NCBI GenBank assembly: GCA_965222655.1 | Contig: CBDCUP010000020.1 | Span: forward strand, 62,001 to 126,000 | Source: CAUZIZ01 sp965222655 | GTDB lineage: Bacteria; Acidobacteriota; UBA6911; RPQK01; JAJDTT01 | Reading direction: 5' to 3' | DNA length: 64,000 bases | Part shown: piece after piece, positions 1 to 9,668 of the stretch | How positions within the stretch are numbered: the stretch's first letter is position 1 | Layout: each line of letters begins with the position of its first letter | Position numbers and translations under genes: made by a program | Notes under the pieces: generated by a model | Database searches by the model: none | What the model saw: the letters and a program-made list of their open reading frames with translations, nothing else | Told to the model about the DNA's origin: nothing

Positions 1-2
1 GC

Positions 3-1175
3 TACGGAGACTCTACGGTGTGGCTGGTAGTGGCCGCTTTTCTCATCGCAGGCGGCGTGATGCACAGCGGCTTCGGACGCAGACTCGCGCTGATGCTGGT
101 GAGAGCACTCGGTCGGTCTACCCTGGGCCTGGGATACGCCCTCTGTGGATCAGAGCTGCTGCTGGGTCCCGCGGTTCCCTCGAATACGGCGAGAGGTGGC
201 GGCATCATGGCGCCGATCATGGACTCCTTGTCGAGAGCCCTGAACTCAACCCCGAATCGGGAACCCGAGCGGGCCGGGAGATTCCTGGCGCTGGTCGGCG
301 CCCACGCCAACCTGATCACGGCCAGCATGTTCTTGACCGGCATGGCAGCCAACCCCCTCATCTCCAAGGCCGCCAAGGATATTTTCGAGATTGACTTCGA
401 TTGGGGAACCTGGGCTCTAGGGTCAATTGTGCCAGGGCTCCTGAGCCTGATGCTCCTCCCTCCTCTGATCTACCGGCTGATCAAGCCAACCCTCTCCGAC
501 GCTCGTCCCGCTCAGGCCAAGGCAGTCGAGGAGTTAGAAGAAATGGGCGCCATGGGCTGGAAGGAATGGGTGATGTTCGTGACCCTGACGCTCCTACTGG
601 TCCTCTGGGCGAGCAAGCCTCTCCATGGCGCCAGCACTACGTTGGTGGCCTGGATGGGGGTCAGTGCCCTGCTGCTGACACGCACCGAAAGTTGGAACGA
701 CATCATCGGAAACGCTCGGGCCTGGGATGCGCTGGTGTGGTTGGGCGGCCTCTTGACGATGGCCAATCTACTCAAGGACTACGGCTTCATCGCATGGTTC
801 GCCGAATCCATGGAGGTCTGGGTATCCGGTTTCGACGGGGTGACAGTCGTCATCTTCCTGGCCCTTATCTACTTCTACTCCATGTATGCCTTCAGCATGT
901 TCACCGCTCATATATCCGCAATGGCCGCCGTGTTCCTGGCCGTGGCCCTGGCGGCCGGTGGCACTCCCATGTTGGCGGTAGCCCTGATGGCCTACTTCAG
1001 CTGCCTCTGCGGATGCCTTACCAACTACTCTTCCGGACCCATTGTCATCTACTTCGGCCTGGGCTACGTGGCGGTCCCAACGTGGTTCTCGGTGGGTTTC
1101 GTTATCTCGATCTTCCATCTGGTCATCTGGCTGGGTGTGGGCATGTTGTGGTGGAAACTGCTGGGATGGTGGTAA
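3..1175 (+). CDS. DASS (SLC13) family sodium-coupled dicarboxylate/anion symporter, 5'-truncated
   Basis: Inner-membrane carrier of the divalent anion:sodium symporter family; family members import dicarboxylates or related anions with sodium. The frame is open to the window edge, so the N-terminus lies upstream and the GTG at 18 is not a trusted start. About 390 residues are visible with many hydrophobic segments. Near residue 53 the motif PSNTARGG carries the SNT sodium/carboxylate signature, and a second pseudo-symmetric site (TNYSSGPIVIYFGLGY) lies near the C-terminus, as in the YbhI/2-oxoglutarate-malate translocator branch. The substrate cannot be read from the sequence. The next gene, a peptidase, follows after a 230-bp spacer in which I see nothing recognisable. 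Confidence 0.88.
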   Translation, partial: YGDSTVWLVVAAFLIAGGVMHSGFGRRLALMLVRALGRSTLGLGYALCGSELLLGPAVPSNTARGGGIMAPIMDSLSRALNSTPNREPERAGRFLALVGAHANLITASMFLTGMAANPLISKAAKDIFEIDFDWGTWALGSIVPGLLSLMLLPPLIYRLIKPTLSDARPAQAKAVEELEEMGAMGWKEWVMFVTLTLLLVLWASKPLHGASTTLVAWMGVSALLLTRTESWNDIIGNARAWDALVWLGGLLTMANLLKDYGFIAWFAESMEVWVSGFDGVTVVIFLALIYFYSMYAFSMFTAHISAMAAVFLAVALAAGGTPMLAVALMAYFSCLCGCLTNYSSGPIVIYFGLGYVAVPTWFSVGFVISIFHLVIWLGVGMLWWKLLGWW

Positions 1176-1405
1176 TACCACTCGATCTGTGCTTCCTCCC
1201 CAATCAGTTGAGTACCTACGAGCTAACAGTCGACATAAGGGCGCCTGCTGGTGAGGCAGTCTATCAGTCCAGCGGGTCTGCGCAAGAACAGCTTGGAGTT
1301 ATGGTACTGTTGGCAGCCGATCCGACCAAGGACCCTCTTGGAAGAGCGAGATCTTTCGGTTGTCAGGTAAAGGATGACGGCTTCGTAGCGTAGGAGAACA
1401 AGAGC

Positions 1406-2782
<1,377 letters not shown>

Positions 2783-2785
<3 letters not shown>

Positions 2786-2860
2786 TGAGTAGTGAGCAGT
2801 GAGTAGTGGAGTAGTGGAGTAGTGGAGTAGTGGAGTAGTGAGCAGTAAGCAGTGAGCAGT
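2783..2860. repeat. Short-period tandem repeat array (unit near GTAGTGGA)
   Basis: Five near-perfect 8-bp units are flanked by degenerate units such as GTGAGTAGTGAGCAGT. The array begins on the stop codon of the peptidase gene. It is the reverse complement of the array at 2993-3084, so the two could pair across a spacer of about 130 nt. Confidence 0.9.
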
Positions 2861-2992
2861 ACCGGAAACAGCCTCCAGCCAACAAAGCTGCGAGCGACTC
2901 GACTTTACTCAGGAACAAGAGGCGAAGTTTCGAGGAGAGAGCCGGACAACAGCCGAATCTCCCCTATCTTTGACCTGAAGTTTCCCTCTGAA

Positions 2993-3084
2993 TACTCACT
3001 ACTTCACTACTTCACTACTCCACTACTCCACTACTCCACTACTCCCTACCCCACTACTCACTACTCACTACTCACTGCTCACTA
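2993..3084. repeat. Short-period tandem repeat array, inverted partner of 2783-2860
   Basis: Degenerate CACTACTC-type units run up to 12 bp from the stop of the next, convergent gene. With the array at 2783-2860 it forms a large inverted repeat between two converging genes; the 132 bp between the arrays hold nothing else I recognise. Confidence 0.9.
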
Positions 3085-3095
3085 TCCAAATCCCC

Positions 3096-4502
3096 TCAGT
3101 CAGAGAACCAGTAGGAATAAAAGCGGGCCTGGCGGGTCCGAAAGCGGAGACTCACCTGTTGGCCGAAGAGTCCGGAAATATCGCCTGTCTGCCACGGAAT
3201 CTCGACCCGCTTCAGATCGCCTTTGACGCGCTGTGATACCGCGTGCACCTTTCCTTCCCTATCCAGCACCTCGACCCGCAGGTCGCCCTCAGGGGCGTCT
3301 ACATTGACCCAGAGCTTCCCAGCTGGGAGGGCGAAGGTCTTGGTAGAGAGAGTACCTTCGGTGTCTCCGGCGTCAAGGGAGACGAAGCCGTCGCGCCTGA
3401 GGACAGCCAGACAAATAGCTCCACTGTCGGGTTCGAGACCGGGAATAGGAACGTTTCGACCGTCCGGGTACTTCCCCACAAAAGTAAAGGTCCCCCGGTA
3501 CTTGAGCGCCGTGTAGTAGAACCAGAGCTCATCGCCTCGCTCCAGAGGGTAGGAGGGACCGATGATCTGGGTGAGGTCGTAAGCCCCGGCACCCATCGGG
3601 GAGGAGCCGATGAAGGGCCTGCGATCACCCAACCGTTTCCAGGTCTTCAAGTCTCGGCTAGAGACCAACTGCACCAGATGGAAGCCGACCGTATTGGGGT
3701 AGTTGGGCACCCGGGCGATTGCGTGATAGAGGGCTGGAGTCCCAATGTAGAGGCCCTCGTAGCGGAACACCCCCATGTTGTAGACATCCACGTTGTAGAC
3801 CGAAGGGTCGATTTTGAAGATGGGGAGTGGCTTCCGCATGCCGGGATCGGCGAGACGCTCTTCGATATTCCTCCGGCCCAGCTCCTGATCCAGTTCATCG
3901 GCGTGGAAAATCAGCTCTGGCTCCGTCCATTGCTCGAAGTCCTGGCTGGTCGTCAGGTAGACAGAACGCCCATAGGGCCCCCCCTGCTTGACCGTTCCAA
4001 TGTACAGCTTCCTCTTCTGATCCAGGGAAAAGTTCTGCTCGTCGCTGCTGCGAATGGGCGGCACATCCAAAACCTTCCAGCGAAAGCCGTCGGGAGAGAC
4101 AGCAAGTTGGCTAGGAGCAAAGGACTTGAAACGACGGGCAGGATCCGCTTCGATCGGATCGTAGAGCACCCGGCCTACCTTCAGGTCCGAGTCACGTACC
4201 TCCCGGCTCCAATGAAGCCCATCCTGACTCTCCCACCAGCCCTCCGCCATGTACCTGAAGATCTTCCGATCCGGATCCCAAAAGGGAGCAGTCCTTGTCT
4301 GGATGGCGCCTCCCTTCGTAGGATCCGGGCGGATCACCGCTCCCTTTTTGACAGGGGGGTGCATGGTGCGGGTGAGGTTATCGATGCTCGCGATGCCGAG
4401 ATCATCCAGAAAAAGCTGGCGCTCGCCCTCACCTACCTCGAAATGATTCTCAGCCTGGAGCAGACCGACGAACAGTACCGTAATCAAAACCGTGAGCTTC
4501 AT
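3096..4502 (-). CDS. Secreted five-bladed beta-propeller (GH32/43-fold-like) protein
   Basis: Exported protein of 468 residues: a signal peptide (MKLTVLITVLFVGLLQA) is followed by a mature start LFLDDLGIASIDNLTRTMHPP. Repeated blade-like stretches (FRYMAEGWWESQDGLHWSREV, FEQWTEPELIF, YRGTFTFVGKY) resemble the 'glycosyl hydrolase-like' propellers common in Acidobacteriota and Planctomycetes. The C-terminal about 90 residues form a probable beta-sandwich (LWVNVDAPEGDLRVEVLD through VSLRFRTRQARFYSYWF) shared with the protein at 7956-9476, so the two are paralogues. The substrate and whether it is catalytic are unknown. Part of a polysaccharide-related cluster with the lyase-like lipoprotein at 6126. 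Confidence 0.75.
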   Translation of the reverse strand: MKLTVLITVLFVGLLQAENHFEVGEGERQLFLDDLGIASIDNLTRTMHPPVKKGAVIRPDPTKGGAIQTRTAPFWDPDRKIFRYMAEGWWESQDGLHWSREVRDSDLKVGRVLYDPIEADPARRFKSFAPSQLAVSPDGFRWKVLDVPPIRSSDEQNFSLDQKRKLYIGTVKQGGPYGRSVYLTTSQDFEQWTEPELIFHADELDQELGRRNIEERLADPGMRKPLPIFKIDPSVYNVDVYNMGVFRYEGLYIGTPALYHAIARVPNYPNTVGFHLVQLVSSRDLKTWKRLGDRRPFIGSSPMGAGAYDLTQIIGPSYPLERGDELWFYYTALKYRGTFTFVGKYPDGRNVPIPGLEPDSGAICLAVLRRDGFVSLDAGDTEGTLSTKTFALPAGKLWVNVDAPEGDLRVEVLDREGKVHAVSQRVKGDLKRVEIPWQTGDISGLFGQQVSLRFRTRQARFYSYWFSD

Positions 4503-4782
4503 TCTTCAATCTCCACAACTGGTGTTAAAGCAAGGAATGAGAGCCACAGGCAGGCCGCCAACACAACTCCGGATCCTTTCCTCAAACCAGTCACGATCTC
4601 TCCCTCCACCCGAAGGGCCGGTCAGCCCGGAGCAGGAGTGTGGGTTTGGCCTCCAGCCCGAAGCAAAGCGGTCGAGCTTAGCTCGACGCACGGCGGCCTG
4701 GAGGCCACCGCCACGACCAAAGTCAACCACTAGTAGTAGCGAGCGACCTCATACCGCCGAGGGACGCTGACCTTCGGGGGAT

Positions 4783-5150
4783 GTGTCCCGTTCAAGGAGG
4801 CCGCTTCAGCGGCCTGGCGCGAAGCGTACTAGACCCGGCGTTCACGCCGGGGTAGGCCGCTACTCCACCCCTCCTGAGGGCCGTTCACGGTCCTTCTCGA
4901 ATAGCGGCTGTAGCCAACGTCGACCTGGAGCCGGGCTAAAGCTTTTCTTCGAGAAGCCCGCTGAAGCGGGCTCGACTTCCACCTCATCCGAATACCCGGT
5001 CCTGAAGGACCGGTCTACTACGCTTCGCGCCAGACCGCTGAAGCGGTCTCCTCACGGGCTATTGTTCACCAAAGTGGAAAACTTGACCAGTTTGTGAACT
5101 TTTCTTCGGGCTACGGTCTCTAGTCGAATTCGATTCGACCGCCCTTCGAA
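4783..5150. repeat. Mosaic array of short palindromes
   Basis: At least five short perfect or near-perfect palindromes occur in a row: 4799-4814 (GGCCGCTTCAGCGGCC), 4834-4851 (CCCGGCGTTCACGCCGGG), 4956-4971 (GCCCGCTGAAGCGGGC), 4996-5013 (CCGGTCCTGAAGGACCGG) and 5033-5048 (GACCGCTGAAGCGGTC). Loops are mostly TGAA or TTCA. The same units, in similar order, recur around 47430 and 49329-49640. The preceding 4503-4782 contains no convincing gene; it includes an inverted repeat of GGCCTCCAG type that resembles sequence near 49880. Confidence 0.85.
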
Positions 5151-5177
5151 CCCCTCGGCTTGGAACCGAGGGTAGGC

Positions 5178-6032
5178 CTACCAGGACGTCTCGGTTGTCA
5201 TCCAGAGCTCTCCGTCCTTGACGAGGGTAATCTCCCCGCGGAGCTTCGCGCCATCCATCTTGCCTTCCACCTCCAGAATTGCCGTTTTTCCGTCGCTGGA
5301 GCCGCTCAGGATCTTGAGCTCGGTGGGCGTCATGGACTTCATCAGATCCAGTTCTTCAGCCAGCTCGGCTTTGTCCTTCGTGTCCAACATCTCGGCCATA
5401 TCGGGAGACACCAGGGGCTTGAGCCGCTCGGGATCGCCGGAGTGGACGGCATCCACCCATGCGAGGTAGGCCCGCCCAGGATCGCCTCCATCTGGGGGAA
5501 GCGGATCGCCGATAGGAGCATTGAGATCCGATAGGGGCGCGCTGAAGGTGAAATCGTATTGGTAGGTATCCTCGAAAAACTTGGCCGCCTTGGGGAGATA
5601 GATGCGCCCGGAAAAGACTTCGGGACCGCTGCTCTTCAACTCCAGCTCAGGGTAGGGAGTCCCCGAGATATTGCCCGGCTTTCCCGGCAGCTTGACGTCC
5701 TGGGAGTAGGCCCTGATTTGGGCCTTCTCGTCGAACTCGGAAGTGTGGGTGAGCCCGATCTTGACGTAGGGGAAGTCGACGAAGAAGCTGTCCAGTTTGC
5801 GCTCTTCGATAGGCTGTGCCGCGAAGACGACCTTCCAAGTCGGGTCCTTGTCGTCGTAGAAACCCTTCTCTTCGGCGTAGACGTAGACGTGGGGAAGCCC
5901 AACAGTCTCGCCGTTGGCGGTCAGGGTGCCTGTGACGCTGGCTTCCTCTGCCCAGACGGCTGTCGTCAGCCAGAGGGCCAGCGAGATTTTCACGACAAAA
6001 GAGCAGGTTCGAAGCGAAGAGTGATTTCTCAT
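5178..6032 (-). CDS. Secreted protein of unknown function with C-terminal DUF4878/NTF2-like region
   Basis: I do not recognise a named family. Starting at the ATG at 6032 gives about 284 residues with a hydrophobic signal segment (FVVKISLALWLTTAVWA) and cleavage before EEAS; the frame is open to an ATG at 6080, which would only lengthen the N-terminus. The first half is beta-rich (SVTGTLTANGETVGLPHVYVYAEEKGF cannot be assigned). The last about 100 residues (YLAWVDAVHSGDPERLKPLV to MTTETSW) look like the NTF2-like fold of DUF4878 proteins often found in exported proteins. It lies 45 bp downstream of the lyase-like gene on the same strand and could be co-transcribed. Confidence 0.7.
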   Translation of the reverse strand: MRNHSSLRTCSFVVKISLALWLTTAVWAEEASVTGTLTANGETVGLPHVYVYAEEKGFYDDKDPTWKVVFAAQPIEERKLDSFFVDFPYVKIGLTHTSEFDEKAQIRAYSQDVKLPGKPGNISGTPYPELELKSSGPEVFSGRIYLPKAAKFFEDTYQYDFTFSAPLSDLNAPIGDPLPPDGGDPGRAYLAWVDAVHSGDPERLKPLVSPDMAEMLDTKDKAELAEELDLMKSMTPTELKILSGSSDGKTAILEVEGKMDGAKLRGEITLVKDGELWMTTETSW

Positions 6033-6125
6033 GATAGGAGAATATAGCCAAGTCCGTCGCTTCGGCAAGTCTCGTCCCACGGCGGGTTGGCGACCGTGGG
6101 CTGGGCTCGATCGTCGGGATCGGTT

Positions 6126-7871
6126 TCATGGCCGTCCGGCCCGGCTTAGATAGGCGACGAGGAGTCCTACGTTTCGGGCAAATGTGTTGGAGCTGATTAT
6201 TCTCTCCAAGGGTCTTTTCTCGCCCCGGAAGACTGACAGGGTCTGATTCTCTCTCACAGGCAGAACCCTATCTCCAACGGTGACGACCATTTCTTCTGCG
6301 GCGAAGAGGGACACAACATTGTCCGCCTTGCCAATGTTGCCGTCCTCGACCCAGGCCCCCCTCGAGTCCAGGCTCGCCAGAGTTTCCCTTACCTGGGCAA
6401 CCAACTCGGCATTCGACAGGCCTGAAGGGCCTCCTTCCCAGGGAGAGAGCCCGTGCAGTCGCTCCGGACGCCGCACTGTCGAGGGATCGGCGGAGAGCAG
6501 ACCGCGGTGCTCCTCGGCAATCTGGTCGAGCTGTCTGCCACTGGTCCAAAGGCCGTAGTGGGTGATGACCTTCTCGTTGCTGTAGGTCAGCTCGTAGCCA
6601 TCCAGGAGCTCGCTCTTCCCTCCCCTTACTCGGACCCTGCTGCCCTTGCTGATGAAAAGTGGACGATTCGTCTGCAGCTCATAGAAGCGCGCCACACAAA
6701 GCTCATCGGGAGAACATCCCCTACTTCTACTGAGGATCGAACTGCCCCGAACGTCCAGGCCCGACCGCTGCAAATAGTCGATTGCCCTGGGTATCGGTTC
6801 CAGATATTTCTTCTTGCCGGTCTCCCGATACAGGACCAGCAGAACCTTCAAGACAGCCTGGGACTCAGAGCCGGTCACCGAGGGTGGCTCGAAGATTCTC
6901 CCCCAGGCCGGGTGCATGTCGACGTCGTATTGCTGTGCCCAGGCAGGCTGGGGCTCCGGCATCTGGGCTAGAAGCAGGAAGTCGCCCCCCTTTTCGGCCG
7001 CCACCCGATAGCGAGGTTCGCCGTAGATATGTGCCGCTTCCAGGAAGGCGTCGATCATGTCCAACATGGCGTTGTCGTTGAGGGTGTAGTGGCTGCGATA
7101 ATCCGGCCCTGGCCAGACTCGGGGCCAGGAATCAGGAAAGCTGGCTGCCTTCACCGAAAAGGCATCCGGATCCGGGAACTCGAAGTAGCGCTGGGGCCAG
7201 GCGCCATTGGGATATTGCGCCTGAATCAGCTGGTCCAGTGCGTAGAGGGCAGCCTCGTGGATCACTTCGTCTTGAAACTTCAACTCCCGGTCTACCCGCA
7301 TCAGGAGTCTTACGGCAGCCTGCGTCACATTGTCGTCCAGGGTGGTCTGGGGAGGCGGTTTACCGGCGTCCTCATCCGATTCAGGTATCCGCTTCTTCAG
7401 GCAGTTACCATCGACACGGTAGGGATAGTTATTGCGCTTCGTGGGATCCAGTTCGATGATGTAATCCCATCCACCGGAACAGTGCTGGCCGCGCGCCAGA
7501 ACAAGCGCCGCTTCTCGAGCCCCTTCCAGATAGAAGACATCCCGTGTGGCCTCGTAGGCCTGCAGGTAGGCCAGTCCTACTACGGGAGTACCCCCTCGCT
7601 GAACCGTCACTTGAGAAGGTCCTTCGGCGGACTCCGAACGTCCGTACGACAGATCAGAGCTGTATCGGAAGTGGTATCCGCCCTGGTTGGAGACTCTGGT
7701 CCGGAAGAACTCGACGGCTCGGCGCAACTCGCGCTCGACTTCTTCCCTCGCTACTGAGGCCGGTTGGTCGACGGCCTCGTCCGGGGAGCAAGCCGAGAGT
7801 CCGAACCCGGCCAGAGTGGCGGTGAAAAACCAAAGGAGTATCCTTCTGTTACGACCTGAGTGTGCGAACAT
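6126..7871 (-). CDS. Pectate lyase-like (PL10-type) lipoprotein
   Basis: A 581-residue exported lipoprotein: the N-terminus has a hydrophobic segment and lipobox GLSAC near residue 28. An (alpha/alpha)-toroid-like region follows with GGWDYIIELD, TTLDDNVTQAAVRLL, YPNGAWPQRYF, YTLNDNAMLDMIDAFLEA and PAWGRIFEPPSVTGSE, the pattern of family 10 pectate lyases, in which Asp/Arg/Lys residues in such loops cleave pectate by beta-elimination. The C-terminal about 150 residues are additional and unassigned. It is transcribed away from the propeller gene at 7956 with only 84 bp between start codons, so the two may share a control region. The exact substrate is inferred. Confidence 0.75.
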   Translation of the reverse strand: MFAHSGRNRRILLWFFTATLAGFGLSACSPDEAVDQPASVAREEVERELRRAVEFFRTRVSNQGGYHFRYSSDLSYGRSESAEGPSQVTVQRGGTPVVGLAYLQAYEATRDVFYLEGAREAALVLARGQHCSGGWDYIIELDPTKRNNYPYRVDGNCLKKRIPESDEDAGKPPPQTTLDDNVTQAAVRLLMRVDRELKFQDEVIHEAALYALDQLIQAQYPNGAWPQRYFEFPDPDAFSVKAASFPDSWPRVWPGPDYRSHYTLNDNAMLDMIDAFLEAAHIYGEPRYRVAAEKGGDFLLLAQMPEPQPAWAQQYDVDMHPAWGRIFEPPSVTGSESQAVLKVLLVLYRETGKKKYLEPIPRAIDYLQRSGLDVRGSSILSRSRGCSPDELCVARFYELQTNRPLFISKGSRVRVRGGKSELLDGYELTYSNEKVITHYGLWTSGRQLDQIAEEHRGLLSADPSTVRRPERLHGLSPWEGGPSGLSNAELVAQVRETLASLDSRGAWVEDGNIGKADNVVSLFAAEEMVVTVGDRVLPVRENQTLSVFRGEKRPLERIISSNTFARNVGLLVAYLSRAGRP

Positions 7872-7955
7872 AAGAGTCTCAATGTTGCCCCTTTGGAACG
7901 AGTTTCACAAGAAAACGGCCCGAAAGAGTATCGGCTAAGACGAGGAGAATCGGAG

Positions 7956-9476
7956 ATGAAGGTAAGGACTGTGTTACTTCTGGCGATCGGACCTGCCCTG
8001 GGTCTCATCACGCCAGCCGAAGGTCTGAAAAACATCCTGGAGATCGGCTCTCGTCTGGAGTTGATGCTGGATGAACACCTCATCGATCGCATGAGCGGTG
8101 GCGCGGCGCTACGGCTTCACAAGCCGACGCCTCGCGAGATCTCGATCGTCCATGGGGAGCCTTGGGAGGGAAACTCGTGTGCATATCACACCGTGTTCCA
8201 GGACGGTGAGCTCTACCGCATGTACTACAAGACCGCCTCCCAGGAGCTCGTGGGAGAGCCGCCCTCCCATAAGCCCCTGGTTGGCTACGCCGAGAGCAGG
8301 GACGGAATCCACTGGACCAAGCCGAAGCTGGGCCTCTTCGAGTTCGACGGCTCTAGCGCGAACAACATCGTCTGGGATGGGAGCGGCCTGGAGGCCATGA
8401 CCACGGTCGGCTTCGCTCCGTTCAAAGACACGAATCCCGATACCAAACCTGGGGAGCGGTACAAGGCAATGGTCGGAGACCCTCGCAAGAGCGAGGTGGC
8501 GGGAATGTACGCCTTCAAGAGCAGCGACGGACTACGCTGGGAGCCCATGAGCGAGAAACCAGTCCTGCGCCCCACGATTCCAAACCACTTCGACTCGCAG
8601 AACGTTGCCTTCTGGGACAGTTTGAGGGGGCACTACCTCTGTTTTCAACGAGCCATGCGAGACGGAATACGGGACATCGTCGTCTCCCAATCGTCGGATT
8701 TCCTCCATTGGAGCGATCCCGTCTGGATCGAGTATCCGGGGGCTCCCAGAGAGCAGCTCTACACCAATCAGATTCTTCCCTACTATCGAGCTCCTCACAT
8801 CCTTTTGGGATTTCCCACCCGTTACATCGACCGGGGCTGGTCCGATGCGATGGAGGCTCTTCCCGGCCTGGAGCATAGACTGCTCCGTCGTGCGGCCTCA
8901 GAGAGGGAAGGAAGCGCACTGACCGATGGGCTCTTCATGAGCAGTCGCGATGCCAGGAATTTCCGACGCTGGGACGAGGCCTTCATCCGGCCCGGCCTCA
9001 GGAGCAAGGACAACTGGGTCTACGGGGACAATTACCAGAATTGGGGAATCGTGGAGACGGCGTCGTCGATCGAGGGTGCACCCAACGAGCTATCGGTTTA
9101 CGCCACGGAAAGCTACTGGACCGGAACCAGCAGCCAGCTGCGCCGCTACACCCTGCGCATCGATGGGTTCGCCTCGGTGGGGGCTCCACTAGGGGGAGGC
9201 GAATTCGTCACCAAGCCATTAACATTTCAGGGACAGAATCTGGTGATGAACTTTTCTACCTCTGCAGCAGGGGACATCCGGGTCGAAATCCAGGATCAAG
9301 CCGGCCGACCGCTGGATGGTTATTCTCTCACCGACTGCGGTCCCATCTTCGGTGATTACTTGGAGAGAGTGGTTCGTTGGAAGGGCGTTAGCACGGTGGG
9401 ACAAATGGCAGGCAAACCGATCCGCTTGAGGTTCGTTCTCCGGGATGCCGACCTCTACGCTTTTCGATTCAGGTAA
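7956..9476 (+). CDS. Secreted beta-propeller (GH32/43-fold-like) protein, paralogue of 3096-4502
   Basis: The chosen ATG at 7956 gives a clear signal peptide (MKVRTVLLLAIGPALGL) and is preceded by GGAG; the frame extends to 7860 without a better site. The mature protein begins LELMLDEHLIDRMSGGAALRLH, equivalent to LFLDDLGIASIDNL in its paralogue. Blade motifs include YRMYYKTASQE, GYAESRDGIHWTKPKLGLFE, YAFKSSDGLRWEPM and LHWSDPVWIEYPG. The C-terminal beta-sandwich (NLVMNFSTSAAGDIRVEIQD ... LRFVLRDADLYAFRFR) matches the paralogue. It is probably a glycan-active or glycan-binding secreted protein; the reaction is not known. Confidence 0.78.
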   Translation: MKVRTVLLLAIGPALGLITPAEGLKNILEIGSRLELMLDEHLIDRMSGGAALRLHKPTPREISIVHGEPWEGNSCAYHTVFQDGELYRMYYKTASQELVGEPPSHKPLVGYAESRDGIHWTKPKLGLFEFDGSSANNIVWDGSGLEAMTTVGFAPFKDTNPDTKPGERYKAMVGDPRKSEVAGMYAFKSSDGLRWEPMSEKPVLRPTIPNHFDSQNVAFWDSLRGHYLCFQRAMRDGIRDIVVSQSSDFLHWSDPVWIEYPGAPREQLYTNQILPYYRAPHILLGFPTRYIDRGWSDAMEALPGLEHRLLRRAASEREGSALTDGLFMSSRDARNFRRWDEAFIRPGLRSKDNWVYGDNYQNWGIVETASSIEGAPNELSVYATESYWTGTSSQLRRYTLRIDGFASVGAPLGGGEFVTKPLTFQGQNLVMNFSTSAAGDIRVEIQDQAGRPLDGYSLTDCGPIFGDYLERVVRWKGVSTVGQMAGKPIRLRFVLRDADLYAFRFR

Positions 9477-9589
9477 AGGAATCCGACCGCTAGCCAGGAG
9501 GACCAGATAGACATCATGGTGCTGCTACCTGGCAGCCGCCCTGCAGTTCCTGCTCCAGACCCTCGAGCCAAAGGCTCGAAAGTGGAAGA

Positions 9590-9657
9590 TTTCGGCCTGG
9601 AGACCGAACCCACGTCCGCCAACCGCAGGAATCAAATGAAGTTTCAGGTTAGCGACG
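9590..9657. repeat. Intergenic repeat copy ending in GAAGTTTCAGSTTAG
   Basis: This 65-bp stretch (CGGCCTGGAGACCGAACCCA ... AATGAAGTTTCAGGTTAG) recurs almost unchanged at 49763-49829. Its right end is the same terminal motif that bounds the 33065-33235, 15038-15205 and 22235-22470 elements. The rest of the 9477-9668 spacer contains no gene I can support. Confidence 0.85.
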
Positions 9658-9668
9658 ATCGCAATCCC

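Noticed and set aside
3243..4733. A 496-codon plus-strand open frame
   Set aside because: It is antisense to the propeller gene, which has a signal peptide and recognisable repeats; the plus-strand translation has no domain-like features.
4783..5150. CRISPR-like array
   Set aside because: The palindromes differ in stem sequence and spacing and there are no constant repeats, unique spacers or cas genes.
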